In this document: in pieces, positions 7,014-14,378 of the stretch | Numbering within the stretch: the first letter of the stretch is position 1 | Layout: each line of letters starts with the position of its first letter | Position numbers and translations under genes: made by a program | Notes under the pieces: model-generated | Told to the model about the DNA's origin: nothing | Database searches by the model: none | The model's input: the letters and a program-made list of their open reading frames with translations, nothing else | Source: CAMBRQ01 sp945870325 | GTDB taxonomy: Bacteria > Bacillota > Clostridia > Lachnospirales > Lachnospiraceae | Assembly: GCF_050313795.1 (NCBI RefSeq) | Contig: NZ_JBNPMC010000058.1 | Coordinates: forward strand, 1 to 16,826 | Reading direction: 5' to 3' | Length of the DNA: 16,826 nucleotides

Positions 7014-7460
7014 TTAAATATAATACATATCCTGACCATATGCCTCATGATCCAGATATTCTTTCTCAAGATCCGCCAATGTCAGATTCATCAATATATT
7101 CTCCAATTCCTGGTTCACCCGGTCAATCACCAACTTCTGAATCGCCGCCGATATCCCGACATTTTTGCTGTCTTCCGATGCCTGCTCGCTTTCGAACCGA
7201 TAGTCTCCCTCCAGGGCTTCCAGAATCTCCGATACCGTAATTTCACCTGCTGCATGGTTTAAAAGATATCCTCCTTGCGGTCCCTTGACACTCTTAACGA
7301 TTCCTGCCCGTCTTAACGCGGCAAAGATCTGTTCCAGATATTGTGGAGATATTCCATTTTGCTCGGCAATACTATTCAATGCCACATGGCTGGACTTTGA
7401 ATTCACTGCCAAGTCTATCAGCGCAATCATTCCATACCTGCTTTTTTTCGAGAATTTCAT
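7014..7460 (-). CDS. cymR: Rrf2-family regulator, CymR-like (cysteine metabolism)
   Basis: This 148-residue Rrf2 protein has the N-terminal winged helix-turn-helix (MKFSKKSRYGMIALIDLA, then ISPQYLEQIFAALRRAGIVKS and KGPQGGYLL, residues 1-67). It has no cysteine at all, so it cannot hold the Fe-S cluster of IscR or NsrR. In that it resembles CymR, the Bacillus/Staphylococcus repressor of cysteine synthesis genes, which works in complex with CysK. Its C-terminus, YGQDMYYI, resembles the aromatic-Ile ending I recall for CymR and the Ile-ending tail of serine acetyltransferase that inserts into CysK. It is the third gene after cysK and metY, 30 nt after metY, with GGAGG (7467-7471) 6 nt before the ATG. 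The symbol is tentative; the Rrf2 assignment is firm. Confidence 0.85.
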   Translation of the reverse strand: MKFSKKSRYGMIALIDLAVNSKSSHVALNSIAEQNGISPQYLEQIFAALRRAGIVKSVKGPQGGYLLNHAAGEITVSEILEALEGDYRFESEQASEDSKNVGISAAIQKLVIDRVNQELENILMNLTLADLEKEYLDHEAYGQDMYYI

Positions 7461-7490
7461 ACACTACCTCCACTCTTATCATTCTTGCCA

Positions 7491-8801
7491 TTATTCAACG
7501 GCTTTAAATGCCTCATCCAGATCCTGAATAATATCATCAATATTCTCTGTTCCGATAGACAGACGGATGGTATTCGGCTTAATTCCCTGATCCAGCAATT
7601 CTTCTTCTGTGCACTGGCTGTGAGTGGTTGTTGCCGGATGAATTACCAGAGACTTCACATCCGCCACATTCGCAAGCAGTGAGAATAACTCCAGATTATC
7701 GATAAAGTCTTTCGCTTTCTGTGCATCACCCTTAATCTCGAATGTAAAGATGGAACCTCCGCCATTCGGGAAATATTTTGCATATAATTCTTTCTGGCTC
7801 TCATCCTCTGTTACGGACGGATGATGAACCGCCTCCACCTGCGGATGATTGTTCAGATATTCTACGACACGCAGTGCATTCTCAACATGCCGTTCTACAC
7901 GCAGAGATAAAGTCTCAAGTCCCTGCAGGAAGAAGAACGCATGGAATGGAGAAAGCGTCGCTCCCGTATCCCTTAACAGGATTGCCCGGATCTTCGTTAC
8001 GAATGCCGCGGCTCCTACTGCTTTTGTAAAACTGATGCCGTGATAACTTGGATTCGGCTCCGTCAGTGACGGGAACTTCCCGGATGCCTCCCAGTCGAAT
8101 TTGCCGCTGTCAACGATCACGCCGCCGATAGTTGTTCCGTGTCCACCGATGAACTTCGTTGCAGAGTGTACCACGATATCTGCACCGTATTCAATCGGGC
8201 GAACCAGATAAGGTGTTGCAAATGTATTATCAATTACCAATGGGATCTTATGTGCATGTGCAATCTCGGCAACTTTCTCAATATCCACCACATCAGAATT
8301 CGGATTGCCTAAAGTCTCGATAAATACTGCCTTTGTGTTCTCCTGGATTGCCGCTTCCACTGCATCATAATCGAAGATATCTACGAATGTAGTAGCAATC
8401 CCATACTGAGGCAGAGTATGTGCCAACAGATTATAAGAGCCACCGTAAATATTCTTCGCCGATACAATATGATCTCCATTCTGAGCCAGATTCTCGATGG
8501 TATAAGAGATAGCCGCTGCTCCTGATGCTACTGCAAGTGCTGCCACACCGCCCTCCAATGCTGCAATCCTCTTCTCAAACACATCCTCAGTAGGATTGGT
8601 CAGTCGTCCATAAATATTTCCTGCATCTGCCAGCCCAAAACGCGCAGCTGCATGATCACTATTACGGAACACATAAGAAGACGTCTGATAGATTGGTACT
8701 GCTCTTGCATCCGTAACCGGATCCGGAGTCTCCTGTCCTACGTGTAACTGTAATGTTTCGAATTTAAACTTTCTATTTTCTCTTGTAATTTTCTCTCCCA
8801 T
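7491..8801 (-). CDS. metY: O-acetylhomoserine sulfhydrylase (aminocarboxypropyltransferase)
   Basis: This PLP-dependent Cys/Met-metabolism enzyme makes L-homocysteine from O-acetyl-L-homoserine and sulfide, the direct sulfhydrylation route to methionine. The 436-residue length and N-terminal FETLQLHVGQ, with VPIYQTSSYVF (35-45), are typical of MetY rather than of shorter cystathionine synthases and lyases. Visible motifs: YGRLTNPT (64-71; Y64 and R66 contact the PLP phosphate of the neighbouring subunit), SGAAAI (93-98), DNTFATP (191-197) and HSATKFIGGHG (212-222) with the Schiff-base lysine K216. The ATG at 8801 has AGAGG at 8811-8815. It lies 45 nt after cysK and 30 nt before the Rrf2 gene. 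An O-acetylserine-using activity cannot be ruled out by sequence. Confidence 0.92.
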   Translation of the reverse strand: MGEKITRENRKFKFETLQLHVGQETPDPVTDARAVPIYQTSSYVFRNSDHAAARFGLADAGNIYGRLTNPTEDVFEKRIAALEGGVAALAVASGAAAISYTIENLAQNGDHIVSAKNIYGGSYNLLAHTLPQYGIATTFVDIFDYDAVEAAIQENTKAVFIETLGNPNSDVVDIEKVAEIAHAHKIPLVIDNTFATPYLVRPIEYGADIVVHSATKFIGGHGTTIGGVIVDSGKFDWEASGKFPSLTEPNPSYHGISFTKAVGAAAFVTKIRAILLRDTGATLSPFHAFFFLQGLETLSLRVERHVENALRVVEYLNNHPQVEAVHHPSVTEDESQKELYAKYFPNGGGSIFTFEIKGDAQKAKDFIDNLELFSLLANVADVKSLVIHPATTTHSQCTEEELLDQGIKPNTIRLSIGTENIDDIIQDLDEAFKAVE

Positions 8802-8846
8802 GGTACGCCACCTCTTCCTTTCTATTTTTTCACATATATAGTTGGT

Positions 8847-9779
8847 TTATTCAGCAAATAATGGTGTGGAATAATATCTGTCTCCGGTATCAGGCAATAA
8901 AGCTACGATTGTCTTTCCCTTATTCTCCGGGCGTTTTGCCAACTGAATCGCTGCCGAAAGTGCAGCCCCTGAAGAGATTCCAACCAGAACACCCTCATGC
9001 TTTGCCAGAAGTTTGCCATATACAAATGCATCCTCATTCTCAATCTTAATAATCTCATCATAGATTGATGTATTCAGCACCTCCGGTACGAATCCTGCAC
9101 CGATTCCCTGAATCTTATGAGGACCACCTTTTCCTTCTGACAATACCGGAGAACTTGCCGGCTCTACTGCCACAATCTTCACTTCCGGATTCTGAGACTT
9201 CAGATACTCGCCTGCACCGGTAAGCGTTCCGCCGGTACCAACACCTGCAACAAAGATATCTATCTTTCCATCTGTATCCTTCCAGATCTCCGGTCCGGTT
9301 GTTCTCTTATGGATGGCCGGATTCGCCGGATTCACGAACTGCCCTGGGATGAAACTGTTCGGAATCTCTTTCGCAAGTTCTTCTGCTTTCGCGATCGCTC
9401 CCGTCATCCCTTTCGCGCCTTCTGTCAGTACGATCTCTGCACCGTACGCTTTCAGGATATTCCTTCTCTCAACACTCATAGTCTCAGGCATGGTCAGGAT
9501 GATCCGGTATCCCTTCACCGCTGCGATCGCTGCAAGGCCGATTCCTGTATTACCGGAGGTTGGCTCGATGATAACGGAACCTTCTTTTAAGAGTCCCTTT
9601 TCCTCCGCGTCATCGATCATCGCTTTTGCAACCCTGTCTTTGACGCTCCCTGCCGGATTAAAATACTCCAGTTTTACCAATACGGTTGCTTCCAGCCCTA
9701 ATTCTTTCTCAACATTCGTAATCTCAACAAGTGGTGTGTTTCCGATCAATCCTAATGTTCCCTTATAAATATTTGCCAT
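8847..9779 (-). CDS. cysK: Cysteine synthase A (O-acetylserine sulfhydrylase)
   Basis: CysK forms L-cysteine from O-acetyl-L-serine and sulfide with PLP. The 310-residue protein has the expected fold type II motifs: IGNTPLVE (12-19), NPAGSVKDR (41-49) with the Schiff-base lysine K47, the TSGNTG substrate loop (74-79), the GVGTGGTLTG phosphate loop, GISSGAA and PDTGDRYYST near the C-terminus. Length and motifs fit the CysK group; CysM and cystathionine beta-synthase remain less likely alternatives. The ATG has AGGAA at 9787-9791, 7 nt upstream. It is the first gene of the operon with metY and the Rrf2 gene, behind a consensus promoter and a leader of about 125 nt. No serine acetyltransferase gene is in the window. 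Confidence 0.95.
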   Translation of the reverse strand: MANIYKGTLGLIGNTPLVEITNVEKELGLEATVLVKLEYFNPAGSVKDRVAKAMIDDAEEKGLLKEGSVIIEPTSGNTGIGLAAIAAVKGYRIILTMPETMSVERRNILKAYGAEIVLTEGAKGMTGAIAKAEELAKEIPNSFIPGQFVNPANPAIHKRTTGPEIWKDTDGKIDIFVAGVGTGGTLTGAGEYLKSQNPEVKIVAVEPASSPVLSEGKGGPHKIQGIGAGFVPEVLNTSIYDEIIKIENEDAFVYGKLLAKHEGVLVGISSGAALSAAIQLAKRPENKGKTIVALLPDTGDRYYSTPLFAE

Positions 9780-9908
9780 GTTTAATTTCCTGCCTTTCTT
9801 ATTTCTAATTCTTTTTTCTAATCCTTTTCATATATGGATAATAACTTCATTGCCTGCTAATGCTGTAATGCATCTTTTTACTTTTCCTATCTATTTACTA
9901 GGTTTAAT

Positions 9909-9921
9909 GGAATTATATTCC
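9909..9921. promoter_or_regulatory. Palindrome over the cysK -10 box, candidate Rrf2/CymR operator
   Basis: GGAAT-TAT-ATTCC is a perfect 5-bp inverted repeat with a 3-bp centre that covers the -10 hexamer of the cysK promoter. GGAAT is also a recognisable part of the known B. subtilis CymR site. A regulator bound here would block RNA polymerase, and the Rrf2 protein encoded in the same operon is the obvious candidate. The link is inferred. Confidence 0.45.
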
Positions 9922-9940
9922 TACTTCTCATATTTGTCAA
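9912..9940 (-). promoter_or_regulatory. Perfect-consensus sigma-A promoter of cysK operon
   Basis: On the minus strand an exact TTGACA (9935-9940) is separated by exactly 17 nt from an exact TATAAT (9912-9917). Transcription would begin near 9905, giving a leader of about 125 nt before cysK. In that leader I see no T-box or S-box core and no strong hairpin, only a short direct repeat of TAATGC. So strong a promoter implies tight repression. Confidence 0.85.
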
Positions 9941-9983
9941 CTACATTTTAAGATTTTTTAACCAGTCCTGTTATAGAAAATTT

Positions 9984-10005
9984 AAAGCCGGCTTACGCCG
10001 GCCTT
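9984..10005 (-). terminator. Rho-independent terminator after the HD hydrolase gene
   Basis: GCCGGC (9987-9992) and GCCGGC (9997-10002) form a GC-rich stem around a 4-nt loop, extended on the minus strand by G-U and two A-U pairs. On that strand it is followed by TTTAAATTTTC. It begins about 18 nt after the HD gene stop and separates that operon from the cysK promoter. Confidence 0.8.
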
Positions 10006-10022
10006 ATATGTACTGTTATCTT

Positions 10023-10613
10023 CTATGCCATCTCTTGCTGCAAAATTTCCTGTACTTCTGCCTCACACGAACGCATCGCAAAGATTGTCTTCTGAATCAA
10101 TTCACTCAATTCATATCCCAGCATATCTGCGCCACGCTCAATGACTTCCCGTGAGCATCCCGCTGCAAAATTAGCGCTCTTATACTTTTTCTTTACAGAC
10201 TTTACTTCCATATCCTGCACGCTCTTAGACGGACGCATCAATGCCGCCGCTCCGATCAATCCTGTCAATTCATCTACCGCATATAGCACCTTCTCCATCT
10301 CATGCTCTGGCTTAACATCTACTGTCAATGCATATCCATGACTGCACACTGCATGGATGATATCTTCACCTACACCAGCCTCTCGGAGAAGTTCCGGCGC
10401 TTTGATACAGTGTTCATTCGGATACTGCTCAAAATCTATATCATGCAGCAATCCCACGATTCCCCAGTACTGTGCATCTTCACCATATCCCAGTTTATTC
10501 GCATACCATTTCATAACACCTTCTACCGTCAGCGCATGCTGAATGTGGAATTGCTCCTTATTATACTTTTTCAACAACTCAAATGCTTTTTCTCTTGTAA
10601 TGCAATCTCCCAT
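10023..10613 (-). CDS. HD-domain hydrolase (predicted, COG2316-like)
   Basis: This is a 196-residue HD-superfamily hydrolase of unknown substrate. Candidate metal ligands are H26 (FHIQHALTVEGVM), the H57-D58 doublet (LLHDIDFEQYPNEH), H68, H92 (CSHGYAL) and D114 (YAVDELTGLI). It resembles the widespread uncharacterised bacterial HD proteins with LLHDIDxExYP and DELTGLI motifs. The frame is open upstream to 10646, but the ATG at 10613 is chosen because it follows the rrf2 stop by 4 nt and has GGAG at 10624-10627 with 10 nt spacing; the longer form would overlap rrf2. It is the last gene of a GNAT - rrf2 - HD operon, ahead of a terminator. Family is fairly sure, function not. Confidence 0.8.
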   Translation of the reverse strand: MGDCITREKAFELLKKYNKEQFHIQHALTVEGVMKWYANKLGYGEDAQYWGIVGLLHDIDFEQYPNEHCIKAPELLREAGVGEDIIHAVCSHGYALTVDVKPEHEMEKVLYAVDELTGLIGAAALMRPSKSVQDMEVKSVKKKYKSANFAAGCSREVIERGADMLGYELSELIQKTIFAMRSCEAEVQEILQQEMA

Positions 10614-10617
10614 ATTG

Positions 10618-11046
10618 CTATCTCTCCAATTCTTTGCCCTGTCCATCCTTCATCAGATCTGCCAGAGTAAATCCATCCATATACTCGTTAATTGTCTTCC
10701 AAAGACCTTCCCAGAAGGATAGCGTTGCACACTGATTACTTCGCGGACAGCGATTCGGACTATCTTCAATACATGGGATCGGAGCCATGCTTCCTTCCGT
10801 CGTTCTTAGTATCTCCCCAATCGTATATTCTTCCGGCTTATGTGCCAGCATATAACCGCCGTTATTTCCCCTATAACTTCTTACATAACCCGCTCTCGTA
10901 AGAAGCGGCATAATCTGCTCCAGATATTTCAACGTAATATCCTGTCTCTCCGAGATATCCTTCAGACGGATATATCCCCCGTTATCATTCTCCGCCAAGT
11001 CAATCATAATTCTTAAGGCATACCGTCCCTTTGTTGAAACTCTCAT
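10618..11046 (-). CDS. Rrf2-family regulator with three cysteines (IscR/NsrR-like)
   Basis: This 142-residue transcription regulator has the Rrf2 winged helix (MRVSTKGRYALRIMIDLAEN; KYLEQIMPLLTRAGYVRS; RGNNGGYML). Unlike the other Rrf2 protein in the window, it carries C92, C100 and C106 in a C-x7-C-x5-C arrangement followed by the LW motif. That is the region that binds Fe-S clusters in IscR, NsrR and RsrR, although IscR has x5 between the first two. It probably senses iron-sulfur, redox or nitrosative status. The ATG has AGGTG at 11052-11056, 5 nt upstream. It lies 12 nt after the GNAT gene and 4 nt before the HD gene. No isc or suf genes are nearby, so its targets are unknown and I give no symbol. 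Confidence 0.88.
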   Translation of the reverse strand: MRVSTKGRYALRIMIDLAENDNGGYIRLKDISERQDITLKYLEQIMPLLTRAGYVRSYRGNNGGYMLAHKPEEYTIGEILRTTEGSMAPIPCIEDSPNRCPRSNQCATLSFWEGLWKTINEYMDGFTLADLMKDGQGKELER

Positions 11047-11058
11047 ATTCTCACCTCT

Positions 11059-11589
11059 CTACCTGCCTATGCATGAACATAACATCTTTTCAAAACCTAT
11101 TCTAAGATCCCCATCTTCACATCCCCCGACCAGCCTTATCTCTCCACAGGCAACAAATCCTGCCTTCGCAAGCGCTCTCTGCATCGGAAGATTCCCCGGA
11201 TGCGTATCAATCCGCACAGAGCAAAATCCTGCCTTTCTTGCCATCTCGAATCCATAGGCGAACATCTTTCCTGCCACGCCTTTTCCTTTACAATCATCAG
11301 ATACGCATACCCTATGCATAGACGCATATTCGCCATCTGTCAGCCATTCTCCGTCAATCACTGCATAAGAAGGATCCGGAGTCGTTTGGAATGCGAAGAC
11401 CCCCAATATTTCCCCTTCTTCTACTGCAAGGTAGGAACATCCATCTTCTGCATCCTGCGTCCATACTTCTCTGCTCGGATAGCCCCTCTGCCATTGATCC
11501 AGTCCCAGATTCCGAAGTTGTCTCTTTGCCTGGTCTGTGATCTCACACATTCTATCTAAATGCTCTGTGGTAGCTACTATAAAATCCAT
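11059..11589 (-). CDS. GNAT-family N-acetyltransferase
   Basis: This cytosolic protein of about 176 residues belongs to the GNAT superfamily and would transfer an acetyl group from acetyl-CoA to an unknown amine. Motif A is clear: MHRVCVSDDCKGKGVAGKMF, with the acetyl-CoA pyrophosphate loop KGKGVAGK near residues 101-108. Motif B follows (VRIDTHPGNLPMQRALAKAGF). The frame has two possible starts, ATG at 11595 and ATG at 11589. GGAGGAGG at 11597-11604 is only 1 nt from the first but 7 nt from the second, so the second is preferred. It heads the unit with the cysteine-bearing Rrf2 regulator and HD hydrolase. The context does not reveal the substrate. Confidence 0.85.
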   Translation of the reverse strand: MDFIVATTEHLDRMCEITDQAKRQLRNLGLDQWQRGYPSREVWTQDAEDGCSYLAVEEGEILGVFAFQTTPDPSYAVIDGEWLTDGEYASMHRVCVSDDCKGKGVAGKMFAYGFEMARKAGFCSVRIDTHPGNLPMQRALAKAGFVACGEIRLVGGCEDGDLRIGFEKMLCSCIGR

Positions 11590-11616
11590 CTCCATTCCTC
11601 CTCCGTATAAAAATAT

Positions 11617-11645
11617 ATTTTACCATAGAAAAAGAGAACCTGCAA
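11617..11645 (-). promoter_or_regulatory. Candidate promoter of the GNAT-rrf2-HD operon
   Basis: On the minus strand TAAAAT (11617-11622) is preceded by TGG, making an extended -10 box. A weak TTGCAG -35 candidate (11640-11645) lies 17 nt upstream. The site overlaps the T-run and stem of the preceding terminator, so readthrough and initiation may share this segment. The -35 match is poor. Confidence 0.4.
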
Positions 11646-11664
11646 AACATTTCACAGATTCTCT
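11633..11664 (-). terminator. Rho-independent terminator of copA
   Basis: On the minus strand AGAGAATCTG (11655-11664) pairs with CAGGTTCTCT (11633-11642), a 10-bp stem with one U-G pair and a 12-nt loop. It runs directly into TTTTTCT. It lies about 54 nt after the copA stop. Confidence 0.75.
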
Positions 11665-11717
11665 TCCATCGCTCCAATCGAAAAACACCTAATTAAAAGC
11701 ACGCCTCAGGCATCTTC

Positions 11718-11927
11718 CTACTCAATTCCAAGCACCTTATAATCCTGATCCTCTACCGTCTTCTTCAGTACATCATCTGCAAGTTCTGCACCAAGTGTCA
11801 CTACCGCAGTTCCTGCCTCATGACTTACAACCGCCTCGTCTACCTGCTCAAGTGCCTCTAAGCACTTCTTCACTCTTGCCTCACAGTGCCCACACATCAT
11901 TCCTTCAATTTTCATTGTCTTTGTCAT
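11718..11927 (-). CDS. copZ: Putative CopZ-like copper chaperone from an internal in-frame start
   Basis: Within the copA reading frame, the ATG at 11927 (codon 798) is preceded by AAAAGGAGG (11936-11944) at 8 nt spacing, one of the best ribosome binding sites in the window. Initiation there would give a free 69-residue protein beginning MTKTMKIEGMMCGHCEAR, the size and motif (MxCxxC) of CopZ chaperones, which carry Cu(I) to CopA. The preceding lysine- and glutamate-rich linker looks like an intergenic region read as codons. Either copA and copZ have fused in frame while keeping the copZ start, or the gene is organised to yield both a CopA-HMA fusion and free CopZ. That free CopZ is actually made is inferred. 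Confidence 0.6.
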   Translation of the reverse strand: MTKTMKIEGMMCGHCEARVKKCLEALEQVDEAVVSHEAGTAVVTLGAELADDVLKKTVEDQDYKVLGIE

Positions 11928-14318
11928 TGTTGTTTCCTCCTTTTGATCTTTTTCTTTCTCTAACATGACAATCTTTTTCTTATGTTTTTTATCCTTAGAT
12001 GCATCATGCATCTTGAACCAATTTAATCTCAATGCGTTCGTTACCACACAGAAACTTGACAGACTCATGGCTGCGGCGCCAAACATCGGATTCAGTTTCC
12101 ATCCAAGTAAAGGATACCATATTCCTGCTGCCAATGGAATACCAATTACATTATAGAAGAATGCCCAAAACAGGTTCTCATGGATGTTCCGAAGTGTCGC
12201 TCTGCTTAACCGAATGGCGGCCGGCACATCACTTAATCGACTCTTCATTAAAACTACATCCGCAGCATCAATGGCAATGTCCGTCCCGGCTCCAATGGCG
12301 ATACCGATATCGGCTCTCGTAAGCGCCGGAGCATCGTTGATACCATCCCCCACCATTGCAACCTTTCCTTTATTCTTCAGTTTGCGAATGACATTTTCCT
12401 TTCCATCTGGAAGAACTCCTGCGATTACTTCATCTACTCCTGCCTGTTTTCCGATGGCTTTCGCCGTACGCTCATGATCTCCTGTCAGCATCACCACATG
12501 GATTCCCATATTCTGCAATTCTTTTACTGCCTGCGGGCTATCCTCCTTGATGACATCAGCAACTGCAATGATTCCAATCAGTTTGCCATTCTTTCCGAAG
12601 AACAGTGGTGTCTTTCCTTCTTCTGCAAGTAATTCCGCTTTCTTTTTCATCGTGACTGACACAAGTGCATTTTCACTGATGAATTTAAGATTGCCGCCAG
12701 TCAACCGGTCTTCTCCCCAATTGCCGGACAGTCCATTCCCAGGTACCGCCTGGAAATCTGTAACCTCTGTTCCATCTACGCCATAGTTGCCGCCATGAGC
12801 GCCTTCCTGAATCTTAGGGCAATCCTTTCCGCTAAGTCCTCTTTCCTCTGCTAATGCAAGAATCGCTCTCGCAAGTGGATGCTCACTCTTCTTTTCCAAT
12901 ACATAAGCCATCTTAAGCAATTCTTCCTCCGACACGCCGTCTTCTGGTATCATATCGGTTACCTTCGGCTCGCCGCTTGTAATCGTTCCGGTCTTATCCA
13001 GGGCAACCATCTGCATCTTTCCAGTCTCTTCCAGCGAAACTGCTGTTTTAAACATAATTCCATTCTTGGCGCCCATCCCGTTGCCAACCATAATAGCAAC
13101 CGGCGTAGCAAGACCAAGCGCGCACGGACAACTGATGACCAGCACAGAGATTCCTCGTGCCAATGCGAATCCTACGCTCTGACCTGCAAGAAGCCACACA
13201 ATAATCGTAATCGCTGCTATCGTAATTACCGCCGGCACGAATACTCCCGATACTCTATCTGCAATCTTGGCAATCGGTGCTTTTGTAGCCGCCGCATCGC
13301 TGACCATCTGGATGATCTGTGAAAGTGTTGTATCTTCTCCAACCCTGGTCGCCTCACATCTTAGGAAACCGGATTGATTCAGGGTAGCCGCTGACACCTG
13401 ATCCCCTGCCTCTTTATCTACCGGAATGCTTTCTCCCGTCAGGGCAGATTCATTTACCGCACTGGTTCCTTCCAGGACAATACCGTCCACAGGTATATTT
13501 TCCCCGGGTCTTACTACGAATATATCACCGCCTCGTACCTGATCGACCGGCACCTCCTGTTCTTTACCGCCCCTTACTACAACCGCCGTCTTCGGTGCAA
13601 GTTTCATCAAACTCTTTAGGGCATCCGTTGTCTTTCCCTTCGAACGCGCCTCCAGCATCTTGCCGACGGTAATCAGCGTCAGTATCATGGCTGCAGATTC
13701 AAAATAGAATTCATGCATATAAGACATAACTGCATCCATATCCATCCGCATCTGCGCATCCGTCATGGCAAATAAAGCATATGTGCTGTATACATAGGAT
13801 GCCCCCGCTCCAAGCGCCACCAGGGTGTCCATATTCGGCGAACGATGCCACAGACTTTTAAAACCGCTGATGAAAAACTTCTGATTGATAATCATAACTG
13901 CCGTTGTGAATAATAACTGTATCAATCCCATCGCCACATGATTGCCTTCCAGAATCTTTGGAACCGGCCAGTTCCACATCATATGTCCCATGGAAAAATA
14001 CATCAGAGGAATCAGGAAACATAGAGAGACAATCAATCTCCTCTTTAAGACCGGCGTCTCCTTATCCTTTAAGAAGTCTTCATCTGCTGCCTTCGCCGCG
14101 GTCTTCCCCTGCGTTCCGGCGGTCTTCTGTGACGCTCCATAACCTGCCGCTTCCACAGCTGCAATAATCTCCGAAGCCTGTGCGCTTCCTTCTACTCCCA
14201 TGGAATTCGTCAAAAGACTTACTGAACACGAAGTTACTCCCGGCACTTTTGAAACAGCCTTCTCCACACGGGCACTGCATGCCGCACAACTCATACCCGT
14301 TACAGTATATTGCTCCAT
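11718..14318 (-). CDS. copA: Copper-exporting P1B-type ATPase with N- and C-terminal HMA domains
   Basis: CopA pumps Cu(I) out of the cytosol with ATP. The 866-residue membrane protein has an N-terminal heavy-metal-associated domain with GMSCAAC (C11, C14), eight predicted hydrophobic segments, the TGES actuator motif (294-297), the transmembrane metal site CPC (397-399), the phosphorylated aspartate in DKTGT (D441), the nucleotide-domain HP motif (480-481) and GDGIND (657-662). After the usual end near NALRLNWFK there is a lysine-rich linker (about 775-797) and a second HMA domain with MMCGHC (C809, C812). CPC plus NALRLNWFK-type ends fit Cu(I), not Zn/Cd, pumps. The ATG has AGGAGG at 14327-14332, 8 nt upstream. 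The promoter carries a CsoR-like operator. The C-terminal domain may also be made separately (see the internal start). Confidence 0.94.
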   Translation of the reverse strand: MEQYTVTGMSCAACSARVEKAVSKVPGVTSCSVSLLTNSMGVEGSAQASEIIAAVEAAGYGASQKTAGTQGKTAAKAADEDFLKDKETPVLKRRLIVSLCFLIPLMYFSMGHMMWNWPVPKILEGNHVAMGLIQLLFTTAVMIINQKFFISGFKSLWHRSPNMDTLVALGAGASYVYSTYALFAMTDAQMRMDMDAVMSYMHEFYFESAAMILTLITVGKMLEARSKGKTTDALKSLMKLAPKTAVVVRGGKEQEVPVDQVRGGDIFVVRPGENIPVDGIVLEGTSAVNESALTGESIPVDKEAGDQVSAATLNQSGFLRCEATRVGEDTTLSQIIQMVSDAAATKAPIAKIADRVSGVFVPAVITIAAITIIVWLLAGQSVGFALARGISVLVISCPCALGLATPVAIMVGNGMGAKNGIMFKTAVSLEETGKMQMVALDKTGTITSGEPKVTDMIPEDGVSEEELLKMAYVLEKKSEHPLARAILALAEERGLSGKDCPKIQEGAHGGNYGVDGTEVTDFQAVPGNGLSGNWGEDRLTGGNLKFISENALVSVTMKKKAELLAEEGKTPLFFGKNGKLIGIIAVADVIKEDSPQAVKELQNMGIHVVMLTGDHERTAKAIGKQAGVDEVIAGVLPDGKENVIRKLKNKGKVAMVGDGINDAPALTRADIGIAIGAGTDIAIDAADVVLMKSRLSDVPAAIRLSRATLRNIHENLFWAFFYNVIGIPLAAGIWYPLLGWKLNPMFGAAAMSLSSFCVVTNALRLNWFKMHDASKDKKHKKKIVMLEKEKDQKEETTMTKTMKIEGMMCGHCEARVKKCLEALEQVDEAVVSHEAGTAVVTLGAELADDVLKKTVEDQDYKVLGIE
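11936..11944 (-). promoter_or_regulatory. Internal ribosome binding site inside copA
   Basis: The minus strand reads AAAAGGAGG followed, after 8 nt, by ATG at 11927. As codons it encodes part of the linker between the ATPase and the last HMA domain. It matches the anti-Shine-Dalgarno sequence well and decides the proposed copZ start. Confidence 0.7.
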
Positions 14319-14378
14319 TCACAATCCCTCCTGTCGTCTTTTCTTAGCAAATAAATCTTCCTTATCATCATTTCCCAC

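Noticed and set aside
9313..9768. 151-codon open frame on the plus strand inside cysK
   Set aside because: It mirrors the codon pattern of cysK, has no recognised motif and no promoter or ribosome binding site of note.
9780..9905. T-box or S-box leader ahead of cysK
   Set aside because: The leader is about 125 nt and shows no specifier/antiterminator hairpins, T-box core or S-box pairing; only short direct repeats are seen.
12879..13322. 147-codon open frame on the plus strand inside copA
   Set aside because: It is antisense to the conserved catalytic region of copA, with low-complexity composition and no recognisable domain; other antisense frames across the window were dropped for the same reason.
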